NCBI GenBank assembly: GCA_036563505.1
Contig: DATCMH010000019.1
Span: forward strand, 62,001 to 126,000
DNA length: 64,000 nucleotides
Direction of reading: 5' to 3'
From: DATCMH01 sp036563505
GTDB taxonomy: Bacteria; Pseudomonadota; Alphaproteobacteria; Rhizobiales; Beijerinckiaceae
Below the pieces are notes generated by a model. It was not told the DNA's origin and did no database searches. It worked only from the letters and a program-made list of their open reading frames with translations. Shown in pieces: positions 23,636-32,032 of the stretch (positions within the stretch are counted from its first letter, which is position 1; each line of letters begins with the position of its first letter). The position numbers and the translations under genes are program-made.

Positions 23636-25237
23636 ATGGCGCCGGTGTTGAAACTCTACAACACGCTGACGAGAACGAAGGCAGCGTTCGCGCCCATCGA
23701 TCCCGCGAACGTGCGCCTCTACGCCTGCGGGCCGACCGTCTACGACTACGCCCATATCGGCAACGCGCGGCCGGTCATCGTCTTCGACGTGCTGTTCCGG
23801 CTGCTCCGGCACCTCTACGGTCCGGATCACGTGACCTACGCCCGCAACATCACGGACGTGGAAGACAAGATCAACGCCCGCGCCGCCCGGGATTTCCCGC
23901 ACCTGCCCCTGAACGAAGCGATCCGGGCGGTGACCGCGGGGACGGAGGCGCAGTTCAAGGCGGACGTCGCGGCGCTCGGGGCCTTGCCGCCGACGGTGGA
24001 GCCCCGCGCGACCGAGCACCTCGGCGAGATGCGCACCCTCATCGAGCGGCTGGTCGCCAACGGTCACGCCTACGTGGCCGAGGAGCACGTGCTTTTCCAC
24101 GTGCCCTCGATGCCTGATTACGGCGAGCTGTCGAAGCGGCCACTCGACGAGATGGAGGCCGGCGCGCGGGTGGACGTGGCGCCCTACAAGCGCTCGCCCC
24201 TCGATTTCGTGCTCTGGAAGCCCTCGAAGGCCGGCGACCCGGCTTGGCCCTCGCCCGCCGGCATCGCGACGCCGGGACGGCCGGGCTGGCACATCGAGTG
24301 CTCGGCGATGTCGTGGAAGCACCTCGGCGAGGTCTTCGACATCCATGCCGGCGGCATCGACCTCGTCTTCCCGCATCACGAGAACGAGATGGCCCAGTCG
24401 CGTTGCTGCTTCGGCACGCCCGTGATGGCCAATGTCTGGATGCACAACGGCTTCCTGCAGGTCGAAGGCGAGAAGATGTCGAAGAGCCTCGGCAACTTCG
24501 TCACCATCGCCGAGGTGCTGCAGGACTGGCCGGGAGAGGTGGCGCGGCTCGCCATGCTGCGGACCCACTACCGCCAGCCCATCGACTGGACCGTCAAGGC
24601 GTTGGGCGAGAGCAAGCGCGAGCTCGACGGCTGGGCGACGCTGATCAAGGCCGAGGGCGCGCGCACCTACCTGAACGGGCCGCAGCGGCACGAGGAGGCG
24701 CGCGAGCCGTCGCCGGACGTCGTCGCGGCCCTGTGCGATGATCTCAACACCCCGGCGGCGCTGGCCGTTCTGCGGGAGGAGGCGAAGGCCGCCCGCGGCA
24801 ATCGCCACCGCGCGGCTCAGCTCCTGTCGACGCTCGAGTTCCTCGGGGTCATCCGCCGCGATGTCTTGGGCGTCTTCGACCCCGGCATCACGGCGATCGG
24901 TGATGTTGAATGGCCGGATGAGATGCACATGGTCGTCAACCGGCTCCGTGCGGCGAGGGCCAACGGCGATGAGGCTCGGGCCGCCGCCCTCGTCCGCGAG
25001 ATCGAGAACACCCTGCCCGGCGTCGCGGTCGAGATGCGGGAGGACGGGTCCGTCCTCCTGCGCAAGCAGGGCGAGGATCTGGAAAACCGCATCGACGGCC
25101 TGATCGCCGCCCGGCGCGATGCGAGAGCGGCCAGGGACTTCGCCGCGTCCGACCGCATCCGCGACGAACTCGCGGCCCTGGGCGTGGTGCTGAAGGACAA
25201 CAAGGACGGCACCACGACGTGGGAGCTGGCACGGTGA
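23636..25237 (+). CDS. cysS: Cysteinyl-tRNA synthetase
   Basis: 533 residues, somewhat longer than the E. coli enzyme (461), as in other alphaproteobacteria. The HIGH-type motif is DYAHIGNARPVIVFD, the zinc Cys is in YACGPTVYDY, GWHIECSAMSWKHLG is the conserved zinc/active-site block, and the KMSKS motif is EKMSKSLGNFVT. The C-terminal anticodon-binding part ends with the usual ALGVVLKDNKDGTTWxL-like tail. First gene of a six-gene run ending in cimA, with a seven-base gap to the PIN gene. Confidence 0.96.
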   Translation: MAPVLKLYNTLTRTKAAFAPIDPANVRLYACGPTVYDYAHIGNARPVIVFDVLFRLLRHLYGPDHVTYARNITDVEDKINARAARDFPHLPLNEAIRAVTAGTEAQFKADVAALGALPPTVEPRATEHLGEMRTLIERLVANGHAYVAEEHVLFHVPSMPDYGELSKRPLDEMEAGARVDVAPYKRSPLDFVLWKPSKAGDPAWPSPAGIATPGRPGWHIECSAMSWKHLGEVFDIHAGGIDLVFPHHENEMAQSRCCFGTPVMANVWMHNGFLQVEGEKMSKSLGNFVTIAEVLQDWPGEVARLAMLRTHYRQPIDWTVKALGESKRELDGWATLIKAEGARTYLNGPQRHEEAREPSPDVVAALCDDLNTPAALAVLREEAKAARGNRHRAAQLLSTLEFLGVIRRDVLGVFDPGITAIGDVEWPDEMHMVVNRLRAARANGDEARAAALVREIENTLPGVAVEMREDGSVLLRKQGEDLENRIDGLIAARRDARAARDFAASDRIRDELAALGVVLKDNKDGTTTWELAR

Positions 25238-25244
25238 CCTGTCC

Positions 25245-25871
25245 ATGTCGTCTGCGACGACGCCCATGATGACGCGCGCCGAACGCCAGTTCATCGTCGT
25301 GGCCGATGCCGGGCCCCTGATCCGGCTCGCGGCGGCGGGGTTGCTCGGCTGGCTGCGCGGTCTCAACCGGCGCATCGTGCTCGTCGATCGCGTCGAGGAC
25401 GAGATTATCGGCGACCGCACAAAACGCTTCGCGATGGAGCTTGCAGCCTGGATCGACGGGATGGGCGAGGCGATCCTGCGCGTGCGCACCGTCGTCGGAG
25501 TAGGTATCGAGGCTTTGCGCGCCCGTGAGCGGACGCCCGAGGACGACACCTTGCTCAGGGGTGCCCTGCGGGATTCCGGCGAGCAGGCTTTGCGCGAGTT
25601 CGTCGGCCGCTGGCAACCGACAGAGGCGTCTTCGGTCGTCGTGCTCTACGAGGACCGCAGGGTCGCGACCCTTTTTCTCGACGCGGACTTCCCGGTCACG
25701 CTGATGACGACCCGAGCCTTCGTTCAGACCCTCGTGGCTTGGGGCGTGAACGTCGATGCGGGTGCCCGCCTGGAAGCTGTCGCTGATCGCTACGAGCTCA
25801 AGCCCGCCCTCGTCGGCGAGATCGATCCGGACACGCCGGTTGATCTGCGCACGCTGCCACAACCGATCTGA
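25245..25871 (+). CDS. PIN-domain-like protein (possible RNase toxin)
   Basis: 208 residues. VVADAGPLIRLAAAG has the first PIN acidic residue (Asp21) in the VxDAxxLI pattern. DRVEDEIIGD supplies central acids. EASSVVVLYEDRRVATLFLD resembles the GEAxAIxLA...LLLxD block of DUF3368-type PIN nucleases. PIN proteins are Mg-dependent RNases, often toxins; no adjacent classical antitoxin (AbrB, RHH) is present, so the toxin role is uncertain. It is flanked by cysS (7 bases) and a GNAT gene (2 bases) on the same strand. Confidence 0.6.
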   Translation: MSSATTPMMTRAERQFIVVADAGPLIRLAAAGLLGWLRGLNRRIVLVDRVEDEIIGDRTKRFAMELAAWIDGMGEAILRVRTVVGVGIEALRARERTPEDDTLLRGALRDSGEQALREFVGRWQPTEASSVVVLYEDRRVATLFLDADFPVTLMTTRAFVQTLVAWGVNVDAGARLEAVADRYELKPALVGEIDPDTPVDLRTLPQPI

Positions 25872-25873
25872 CC

Positions 25874-26380
25874 ATGGCTCGAACTTCGCCCAAACCCGCC
25901 CTGCGGCCCTTCCTCCCCGCGGACGTCCCGATCCTCGCCGCCATCTACCAGGAGAGCATTCTGGAGCTGACGGGTGAAGACTACTCCGAGGCGCAGCAGG
26001 CGGCCTGGGCCGCGGCGGCGGAGGACGAGGCTGCCTTCGGCGCGCGGCTCTCCGGAGGGCTGACGCTGCTCGCGACCATCGCCGGCTCGCCCGTCGGTTT
26101 CGCGTCGCTGAAGGGCCCGGACGTTCTCGACCTGCTCTACGTCCACCCCTCGGCGACGGGGCAGGGCGCGGGCACCCTGCTGTGCGATGCTCTCGAGAAG
26201 CTCGCCGCAGCCCGAGGAGCAGCGCGGCTCACCGTCGACGCCAGCGACAACGCGCTGCCGTTCTTCGAGGCGCGCGGCTATCGGGCGGAGCGGCGCAACA
26301 CCGTGCCCGTCGAGGACGAGTGGCTCGCGACGACGACGATGCGCAAAACACTGGTGTCGGTGGGGGAGAGGCAGGCGTGA
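25874..26380 (+). CDS. GNAT family N-acetyltransferase
   Basis: 168 residues. The acetyl-CoA binding motif A reads VHPSATGQGAGTLLCDALE (about 95-113), preceded by the beta-strand VLDLLYV and followed by ARLTVDASDNALPFFEARGY (motif B). This is the YiaC/YafP-like layout typical of small-molecule or protein N-acetyltransferases. Its TGA overlaps the GTG of the MNT gene by four bases. Substrate unknown; a role in modifying the neighbouring toxin-like proteins or tRNA is only a possibility. Confidence 0.9.
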   Translation: MARTSPKPALRPFLPADVPILAAIYQESILELTGEDYSEAQQAAWAAAAEDEAAFGARLSGGLTLLATIAGSPVGFASLKGPDVLDLLYVHPSATGQGAGTLLCDALEKLAAARGAARLTVDASDNALPFFEARGYRAERRNTVPVEDEWLATTTMRKTLVSVGERQA

Positions 26381-26754
26381 CCTCGACGGAATACGTGCTG
26401 CGCCCGAGCGAGGCCGCGATCGCGGCGGCGCTCGACCGCCTGCTCGTCGAAGGCCGCCGCCTCTACGGCGAGCGGCTTCTCGCCGCCTACCTCGTCGGCA
26501 GCCGGGCAAGGGGCGACCACCGGCCCGACAGCGATGTGGATGTTGTGTTCGTCCTGCCGGACGACGGGTGGGATCTTCGTGCGGAGAGGCGCAAGCTCTC
26601 GAGCGTATCCTATGATCTTCTGGTCGACGACGGCGTCGACGTGCAGACGATCCCGGTACGCGTCACCGAGTGGAGTGAGCCCGAGCGCCACCGCAATCCG
26701 TCCCTCATCCGGTCCATGCGACGGGACGCTCGTCCGCTGCGGGCCGCGTCATGA
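26377..26754 (+). CDS. MNT-type minimal nucleotidyltransferase (putative antitoxin)
   Basis: 125 residues from a GTG that overlaps the GNAT stop (GTGA). The polymerase-beta-type NTase motif is complete: GSRARGDHRPDSDVDVVFVL with Gly41-Ser42 and the metal Asp53/Asp55. In HEPN-MNT pairs this enzyme AMPylates and silences the HEPN partner, which is encoded directly downstream with an ATGA overlap. Slightly longer than the minimal MntA form, with an extra C-terminal helix of about 30 residues. Confidence 0.88.
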   Translation: MTSTEYVLRPSEAAIAAALDRLLVEGRRLYGERLLAAYLVGSRARGDHRPDSDVDVVFVLPDDGWDLRAERRKLSSVSYDLLVDDGVDVQTIPVRVTEWSEPERHRNPSLIRSMRRDARPLRAAS

Positions 26755-27131
26755 GTGACCTCTGGGCCAAGGTCGACGATGCGGCCGAGGAGGCACGCAT
26801 CCTGCAACGGTCGGGCATGACCAACGGGGTTGTCAGTCGAAGCTACTATGCCTGCTTCACGGCAGCGAGGGCTTTGGTCGTCGAGCGGCTCAGCGCCGAG
26901 GAGAGCGACTTTCGACGCCACGCTGCCGTGCTCCGGCGCTTTTCCGAGCTCTTCGTGAAGACCGGCGAGATCGAGACGGAGCTCTCACGGGGTTTGCGGC
27001 TGTTGTTCGAGGACCGGGCGGACGCCGACTACGCTGATCAACGCTCGACGCTGGACGAGGCTCTTGAGGCTCTCGCCTTCATGGAGCGCTTCCTCGCCGC
27101 CGTGAAGCCGCTGCGCAGGACCGCATCGTGA
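26751..27131 (+). CDS. HEPN domain protein (putative toxin of the MNT pair)
   Basis: 126 residues, all-helical. Shows the PF05168-type HEPN pattern: VSRSYYACFTAARALV (residues 27-42), RRHAAVLRRFSELFVKTGEI in the middle, and LLFEDRADADYADQRSTLDE toward the end. The canonical catalytic Rx4-6H is not obvious; only RRH in helix 3 is a candidate. The RNase activity is therefore uncertain, and it could be a substrate-binding partner of the MNT enzyme. Its stop overlaps the GTG of cimA, so it is co-translated with a biosynthetic gene. Confidence 0.85.
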   Translation: MSDLWAKVDDAAEEARILQRSGMTNGVVSRSYYACFTAARALVVERLSAEESDFRRHAAVLRRFSELFVKTGEIETELSRGLRLLFEDRADADYADQRSTLDEALEALAFMERFLAAVKPLRRTAS

Positions 27132-28726
27132 CCGCCCCCGAACGCCTCTACCTCGTCGACACCACCTTGCGCGACGGTGCGCAGACGACCGGCGTCGACT
27201 TTTCCCTCCCCGACAAGCGGCACGTGGCCGAGCTCCTGGACCGGCTCGGGGTCGATTACGTCGAGGGCGGCTATCCCGGTGCGAACCCGCTCGACACCGA
27301 GTTCTTCACGGAGCGCCGGACGGAGCGGGCGACGTTCACGGCGTTTGGCATGACGAAGCGGCCTGGGCGCTCGGCCTCGAACGACCCGGGCGTTGCCGCG
27401 CTCCTCGCCGCGAAGGCGGACGCGATCTGCTTCGTGGCCAAGGCCTGGGACTATCACGTCCGCGTCGCCCTCGAATGCAGCCTGGAGGACAACCTCGAGT
27501 CGATCCGCGACAGCGTCGCCGCCGCACGCGCGGCGGGCCGCGAGGTCATGGTCGATTGCGAGCACTTCTTCGACGGTTACAAGGCCAACCCGGATTACGC
27601 GCTGGCCTGCGCCCGCGCGGCCCATGAGGCCGGCGCGCGGTGGGTGGTGCTGTGCGACACCAACGGTGGCACGCTCCCGCACGAGGTGAGAGCGATCGTC
27701 TCTGCGGTGACCGAGATCGTGCCGGGCGATCATCTCGGCATCCACGCCCACGACGACTGCGGCTGCGCCGTTGCCAACTCTCTCGCGGCGGTCGAGGCCG
27801 GCGCGCGGCAGATCCAGGGCACGCTCAACGGGCTCGGCGAGCGCTGCGGCAACGCCAACCTCGTGACCTTGATCGGTGCTCTCAAGCTGAAGGACGCCTA
27901 TCGCGAGCGCTTCGCCCTGGGCGTCGATGACGCGGCTTTGAGCGAGCTCACCCAGGCGTCGCGGGCGCTCGACGAAATCCTGAACCGCTCGCCGAATCGC
28001 CACGCCCCCTTCGTCGGCGAGAGCGCCTTCGCGACGAAAGCCGGCATCCACGCTTCCGCGGTGCTCAAGGATCCGCGCACCTACGAGCATGTCGCTCCTG
28101 AAAGCGTCGGCAACGGGCGCAAAGTGCTGGTGTCGGATCAGGCCGGGCGCTCGAACGTGCTGGCCGGCATCGAGCGGGTCGGCATTGCTCTGGCGCCCGA
28201 CGATCCGCGCGTCGGCCGCGTGCTGGAAGAGGTGAAGCGTAAGGAGGCGGAAGGGTATGCCTTCGAAACGGCCGACGCCTCGTTCTACCTCCTGGTGCGC
28301 CGGGTTCTCGGCGAGGTGCCGAGCTACTTCGACGTCGAGCGCTTCTCCGTGAAGGTCGAGCGCCGCTTCAACGCACTTGGAACCCTGACCACCTTCTCGG
28401 AGGCCACCGTGAAGGTGCGGGTCGGCGACGAGGTGCTGATCTCGGCAGCGGAAGGTAACGGCCCGGTCAATGCCCTCGACCTCGCGCTGCGCAAGGATCT
28501 CGGGCGCTACCAGCACCTGATCGAGGACACGGAGCTCATCGACTACAAAGTGCGCATCTACCAGGGCGGATCGGATGCCGTGACGCGGGTGGTGATCGAG
28601 TCGGGTGATGCCACGGGGAAACGCTGGACCACCATCGGCGTGTCCGCGAACATCATCGACGCCTCGTTCCAGGCGCTCACCGACTCGATCACCTACAAGC
28701 TACTGAAGAGCGGCGCCCCGACCTAG
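27128..28726 (+). CDS. cimA: Citramalate synthase
   Basis: 532 residues. It condenses acetyl-CoA and pyruvate to (R)-citramalate, opening the threonine-independent isoleucine route. The N-terminal TIM barrel starts YLVDTTLRDGAQTTGVDFSL, with the metal-binding HAHDDCGCAVANSLAAVEAG and QGTLNGLGERCGNANL. The C-terminal regulatory (LeuA dimer) domain carries NALDLALRKDLG. The TTGVDFSLPDK signature and full length distinguish it from isopropylmalate and homocitrate synthases. GTG start overlaps the HEPN gene stop. Confidence 0.94.
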   Translation: MTAPERLYLVDTTLRDGAQTTGVDFSLPDKRHVAELLDRLGVDYVEGGYPGANPLDTEFFTERRTERATFTAFGMTKRPGRSASNDPGVAALLAAKADAICFVAKAWDYHVRVALECSLEDNLESIRDSVAAARAAGREVMVDCEHFFDGYKANPDYALACARAAHEAGARWVVLCDTNGGTLPHEVRAIVSAVTEIVPGDHLGIHAHDDCGCAVANSLAAVEAGARQIQGTLNGLGERCGNANLVTLIGALKLKDAYRERFALGVDDAALSELTQASRALDEILNRSPNRHAPFVGESAFATKAGIHASAVLKDPRTYEHVAPESVGNGRKVLVSDQAGRSNVLAGIERVGIALAPDDPRVGRVLEEVKRKEAEGYAFETADASFYLLVRRVLGEVPSYFDVERFSVKVERRFNALGTLTTFSEATVKVRVGDEVLISAAEGNGPVNALDLALRKDLGRYQHLIEDTELIDYKVRIYQGGSDAVTRVVIESGDATGKRWTTIGVSANIIDASFQALTDSITYKLLKSGAPT

Positions 28727-28760
28727 TGCAGTTGGGCCACGGTCGGGGCCGGGCAGGGCC

Positions 28761-29150
28761 TCAATCGACGAGGCGCACGGATTTCTCCTTGCACACGTTC
28801 ACCTCACCGACCTCCGTGAGTGCGTCATCGCCGGCATAGGCCGCGGCGACGGTGACGGTACAGCCCTTCATACGCGGCAGCTTCATCACGGCGCGCGCCT
28901 TGGGCGCGAGGGGCTTTGAGGTGCGGATCGTCTTGCCGCCGGCCACCACGGCGACCTGCGTTGCCGCGGTGTCGCGGGCGTTCACGACGGTGAGGGACGG
29001 CCCGCTGGGCTTCGGCCTCAACTTGGGTTTCGGGGCAGCCGCCGGCTCGGCGGCGACGGGTGCATCAGCCGAGGCGGGCGCCGTCTGCGCCTGGGCGGCG
29101 CTCGACAGCAGGAGGGCGGCGAAGGCAGACGCGAGAAGGCGAGGGCTCAC
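28761..29150 (-). CDS. Small exported Ala/Pro/Lys-rich protein, function unknown
   Basis: 129 residues from a GTG with AAGGGG seven bases upstream. Signal peptide to about residue 21 (SSAAQAQ). An Ala/Pro/Lys-rich linker follows to about residue 50, then a compact domain: SLTVVNARDTAATQVAVVAG, and MKLPRMKGCTVTVAAAYAGD with two cysteines (GC...NVC). This looks like a small beta-sandwich. Unrecognised. Convergent with cimA. Confidence 0.7.
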   Translation of the reverse strand: MSPRLLASAFAALLLSSAAQAQTAPASADAPVAAEPAAAPKPKLRPKPSGPSLTVVNARDTAATQVAVVAGGKTIRTSKPLAPKARAVMKLPRMKGCTVTVAAAYAGDDALTEVGEVNVCKEKSVRLVD

Positions 29151-29326
29151 GGGACGACCCCTTGGTTGTTTCCTTCGAGGAGCAAGCGTCGCCGGCTCCG
29201 ACCCGGATTGAAGCGGCCATGTCGCGTCCTGGCAAGCCGTCCCAGCAGGAAGGTGCACGGCCCCGCCATGGACAAGGCGCGGCGAAGCTGACATAGCGCC
29301 GCCGACCCCCAATCCCCGGCCAACCC

Positions 29327-30694
29327 ATGCACGACATCCGCCTGATCCGCGAAGCCCCGGAGGTCTTCGACGCCGGCCTGCGCCGGCGGGGCCTCGATCC
29401 CGTGAGCGCCGATCTCATCAGGCGAGACGACGTGCGCAAGGAGGCGATCTCCGCCCTTCAGGCAGCCTTGGAGCGGCGCAACGCGCTCTCGAAGGAGATC
29501 GGCCAGGCCAAGGCGAAGAAGGACGAGGCGCGGGCGCAGGAACTCATGGCCGAGGTGGCGCGGCTCAAGGAGAGCGTGCCGCGGCTCGAGGAAGCCCAGC
29601 GCGGGGCCGAGAAAGCCCTCGACGACGAGCTCGCCGCGATCCCGAACACTCCGAACCCGGAGGTGCCGGAAGGAGCGGACGAGCACGGCAACGTCGAGCG
29701 TCATCGCTTCGAGGGCTCAGAGGAGCGCCGGGCACGGCGCGCGGCGAACACGCCCTGGAAGCAGCATTTCGAGCTCGGCGAAGCGTCGGGTCTGATGGAT
29801 TTCGAGACGGCGGCGAAGCTCTCGGGCTCGCGCTTCGTGGTGCTGCGCGGCCAACTCGCCCGGCTGGAGCGGGCCCTCGGCCAGTTCATGATCGACCTGC
29901 ACACGGAGGCGCACGGCTACACGGAGGTGGCGCCGCCACTTTTGGTCACAAGCGATGTAATGTTCGGCACCGCTCAGCTGCCAAAGTTCATCGATGATCA
30001 GTTCTTTGCACTTAGGCAGGCTTCAATCGAAGAGATCATGAGCTTCCGCGGTGACCGACCGACAGAGCTTTTCAGCGGGCGGGCAGTTCATTGGCTCATT
30101 CCAACGGCCGAGGTCCCTTTAACAAACCTCGTCCGCGAGTCTATTCTCTCTGAAGACGAACTTCCTCTGCGCTTTACCGCGCTCACCCCCTGCTTCCGTG
30201 CCGAGGCCGGCGCTGCCGGGCGCGACACCCGCGGGATGCTGCGTCAGCACCAGTTCACGAAGTGCGAGCTCGTCTCGATTACGACGCCGGAAACCTCCGC
30301 CGACGAGCATGAGCGGATGCTGAGCTCCGCCGAGGCCGTGCTGCAGAAGCTCGACCTGCCCTACCGCGTCATGACGCTCTGTACCGGCGACATGGGCTTT
30401 GCCTCGGCCAAGACCTATGACATCGAGGTCTGGCTGCCGGGTCAGAACACCTACCGCGAGATTTCATCCTGCTCCGTCTGCACGGATTTTCAGGCGAGGC
30501 GCATGGGCGCGCGCTACCGGCCGAAGGAGGGCAAGGGGCCGCGCTTCGTCCACACACTCAACGGCTCCGGCACGGCGGTGGGCCGGGCGCTCATCGCGGT
30601 GATGGAGAACTACCAGGACGAGGGCGGCGCCATCGCGATCCCGGCGGCGCTGCAGCCCTATATGGGCGGGCTGACACGGATCGAGACGCGCTAA
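29327..30694 (+). CDS. serS: Seryl-tRNA synthetase with a low-GC internal patch
   Basis: 455 residues; E. coli SerRS is 430. The N-terminal coiled-coil arm (about 30-105) is Lys/Glu-rich. Class II motif 2 is FTALTPCFRAEAGAAGRDTR. Motif 3 is LNGSGTAVGRALIAVMENYQ. AEVPLTNLVRESIL is the serine-site lead-in. Bases 29941-30180 (residues about 206-285) have GC near 53% against about 67% elsewhere in the gene, with codons such as TTT, CTT, ATT and AGG unlike the surroundings, and include an extra loop of about 25 residues before HWLIPTAEVPLTN. The frame is intact, so the enzyme is likely functional. Confidence 0.93.
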   Translation: MHDIRLIREAPEVFDAGLRRRGLDPVSADLIRRDDVRKEAISALQAALERRNALSKEIGQAKAKKDEARAQELMAEVARLKESVPRLEEAQRGAEKALDDELAAIPNTPNPEVPEGADEHGNVERHRFEGSEERRARRAANTPWKQHFELGEASGLMDFETAAKLSGSRFVVLRGQLARLERALGQFMIDLHTEAHGYTEVAPPLLVTSDVMFGTAQLPKFIDDQFFALRQASIEEIMSFRGDRPTELFSGRAVHWLIPTAEVPLTNLVRESILSEDELPLRFTALTPCFRAEAGAAGRDTRGMLRQHQFTKCELVSITTPETSADEHERMLSSAEAVLQKLDLPYRVMTLCTGDMGFASAKTYDIEVWLPGQNTYREISSCSVCTDFQARRMGARYRPKEGKGPRFVHTLNGSGTAVGRALIAVMENYQDEGGAIAIPAALQPYMGGLTRIETR

Positions 30695-30734
30695 CGCTGG
30701 CGCTTCGCGGCTCGGCGAAGGTCTTGCGGATTTG

Positions 30735-30873
30735 CCCCGGCCTCCCTCCCCTCAGGGGAGGGACACAGGGTGGGGTACGCGCCGACAGGCGCGACTGTAG
30801 GCATTTGGAGCGATCAGAATTGCCGCCTCACGGCGGCATACCCCACCCCGGCCCTCCCCTGAGGGGAGGGAGG
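30735..30873. repeat. Palindromic intergenic element, family D (copy 1, left of surE)
   Basis: Starts CCCCGGCCTCCCTCCCCTCA and ends with its near-complement CCTCCCCTGAGGGGAGGGAG; inner arms GTGGGGTA / TACCCCAC also pair. The 5' 50 bases are identical to the copy at 31825-31960, which lies on the other side of surE. It fills most of the 219 bases between serS and surE. Confidence 0.85.
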
Positions 30874-30913
30874 AGCCCGAGGCGCGGCGTCTTAACAACA
30901 GGGAAGGCTGGGA

Positions 30914-31675
30914 ATGCGCATCCTCTGCACCAACGACGACGGCATTCATGCGCCGGGGCTGAAAGTTCTCGAGACGATCGCCCGGGCCTTGTCCGACGAC
31001 GTCTGGGTCGTGGCGCCCGAAACCGACCAGAGCGGGGTGTCTCATTCGCTTTCCCTGAACGATCCCTTGCGCCTGCGCGAAATCTCGCCGCGCCATTTCG
31101 CCGTGAAGGGCACGCCGACGGATTGCGTCATCATGGGGGTGCGCCAGGTCATGCGCGAGGCGCGGCCCGACCTCGTTCTATCGGGCGTCAACCGCGGGCA
31201 GAACGTGGCGGAGGACGTCAGCTATTCCGGCACCGTGGCCGGCGCTATCGAGGGCACGATCCTCGGCATCCCGTCCATCGCCCTCTCGCAAGCCTATGGT
31301 CCGGCGGGGCGGCGGGAGACCAAATGGGCCTGCGCCGAGCACCACGCCCCGGATCTCATCCGCAAGGTGCTCGAGCTCGGCTTCGACGCGTCGATCCTCG
31401 TCAACATCAACTTCCCCGATTGCCTGCCCGGGGAGGTCGAGGGTGTTGCGGTGTCGGTGCAGGGCCGCCGCAACCAGGAACTGCTTCGCCTCGACGAGCG
31501 CCACGACGGCCGCGGCATCCCCTATTACTGGATCGCCTTCGAGCGCCGCCGCTTCGAGCCGGCGAACGGCACCGACCTCTGGGCCATCGCCAACCGCCGC
31601 ATCTCCGTGACGCCCCTCAAGCTCGACATGACGGACGAACCGACCCTGACCCGCTTCGCGCAGGCGTTCGCCTGA
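30914..31675 (+). CDS. surE: 5'/3'-nucleotidase SurE
   Basis: 253 residues. Opens with the SurE metal site RILCTNDDGIHAPGLKVLE (Asp-Asp). APETDQSGVSHSLSL is the second metal-ligand segment. LVLSGVNRGQNVAEDVSYSG has the conserved Asn ligand and substrate loop. It hydrolyses nucleoside monophosphates, survival protein in stationary phase. In many alphaproteobacteria serS-surE-pcm is a conserved order, which is kept here, but two palindromic elements now separate the genes. Confidence 0.95.
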   Translation: MRILCTNDDGIHAPGLKVLETIARALSDDVWVVAPETDQSGVSHSLSLNDPLRLREISPRHFAVKGTPTDCVIMGVRQVMREARPDLVLSGVNRGQNVAEDVSYSGTVAGAIEGTILGIPSIALSQAYGPAGRRETKWACAEHHAPDLIRKVLELGFDASILVNINFPDCLPGEVEGVAVSVQGRRNQELLRLDERHDGRGIPYYWIAFERRRFEPANGTDLWAIANRRISVTPLKLDMTDEPTLTRFAQAFA

Positions 31676-31688
31676 CCGGTCCACCGCT

Positions 31689-31804
31689 GTCATTCCGGGG
31701 CCGCGCAGCGGAGCCAGGAATCCACGACCGGGTGAGCAGCCGCGAGTGCCTCGCGGCCCAGCTATGGATTCCGGGCTCTCGCCTGCGGCGAGCCCCGAAA
31801 TGAC
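31689..31804. repeat. Long imperfect palindromic intergenic repeat, family A (copy 2)
   Basis: 116 bases beginning GTCATTCCGGGGCCGCGCAG, with GGAATCCACGAC / CTATGGATTCC inner arms and ending GAGCCCCGAAATGAC. Same family as 17125-17236, with several substitutions. With the next element it occupies the 357-base gene-free stretch 31676-32032, in which I see nothing coding. Confidence 0.85.
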
Positions 31805-31824
31805 GGCGGTAGCCTCTCCGCGCC

Positions 31825-31960
31825 CCCCGGCCTCCCTCCCCTCAGGGGAGGGACACAGGGTGGGGTACGCGCGAAGCGCGATCTGCAGATCGATGAACTG
31901 AGCCAGATGATTGCCGCCTTGTGGCGGCAAACCCTACCCCGGCCCTCCCCTGAGGGGAGG
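31825..31960. repeat. Palindromic intergenic element, family D (copy 2, right of surE)
   Basis: Second copy of the element at 30735-30873: CCCCGGCCTCCCTCCCCTCA at the left, CCTCCCCTGAGGGGAGG at the right, with a divergent core and the matching inner GGCGGCAA/TTGCCGCC arms. Confidence 0.85.
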
Positions 31961-32032
31961 CAGACGCGCGGCGCCCCGGATTGACGGCGCAGGGCTAACA
32001 CCCCGTCAACCATGTTGCGCTAGGCTGGCGCG

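Noticed and set aside
23460..23651. A 63-codon plus frame before cysS
   Set aside because: It overlaps the cysS start in another frame, has no ribosome site and no protein-like pattern; part of a divergent promoter region.
23549..25549. A 666-codon open frame on the minus strand
   Set aside because: Antisense to cysS, whose HIGH and KMSKS motifs settle the coding strand; the antisense product has low complexity.
30724..31803. A 359-codon plus frame across surE
   Set aside because: Runs through two palindromic repeats and the shifted frame of surE; surE itself has intact family motifs.
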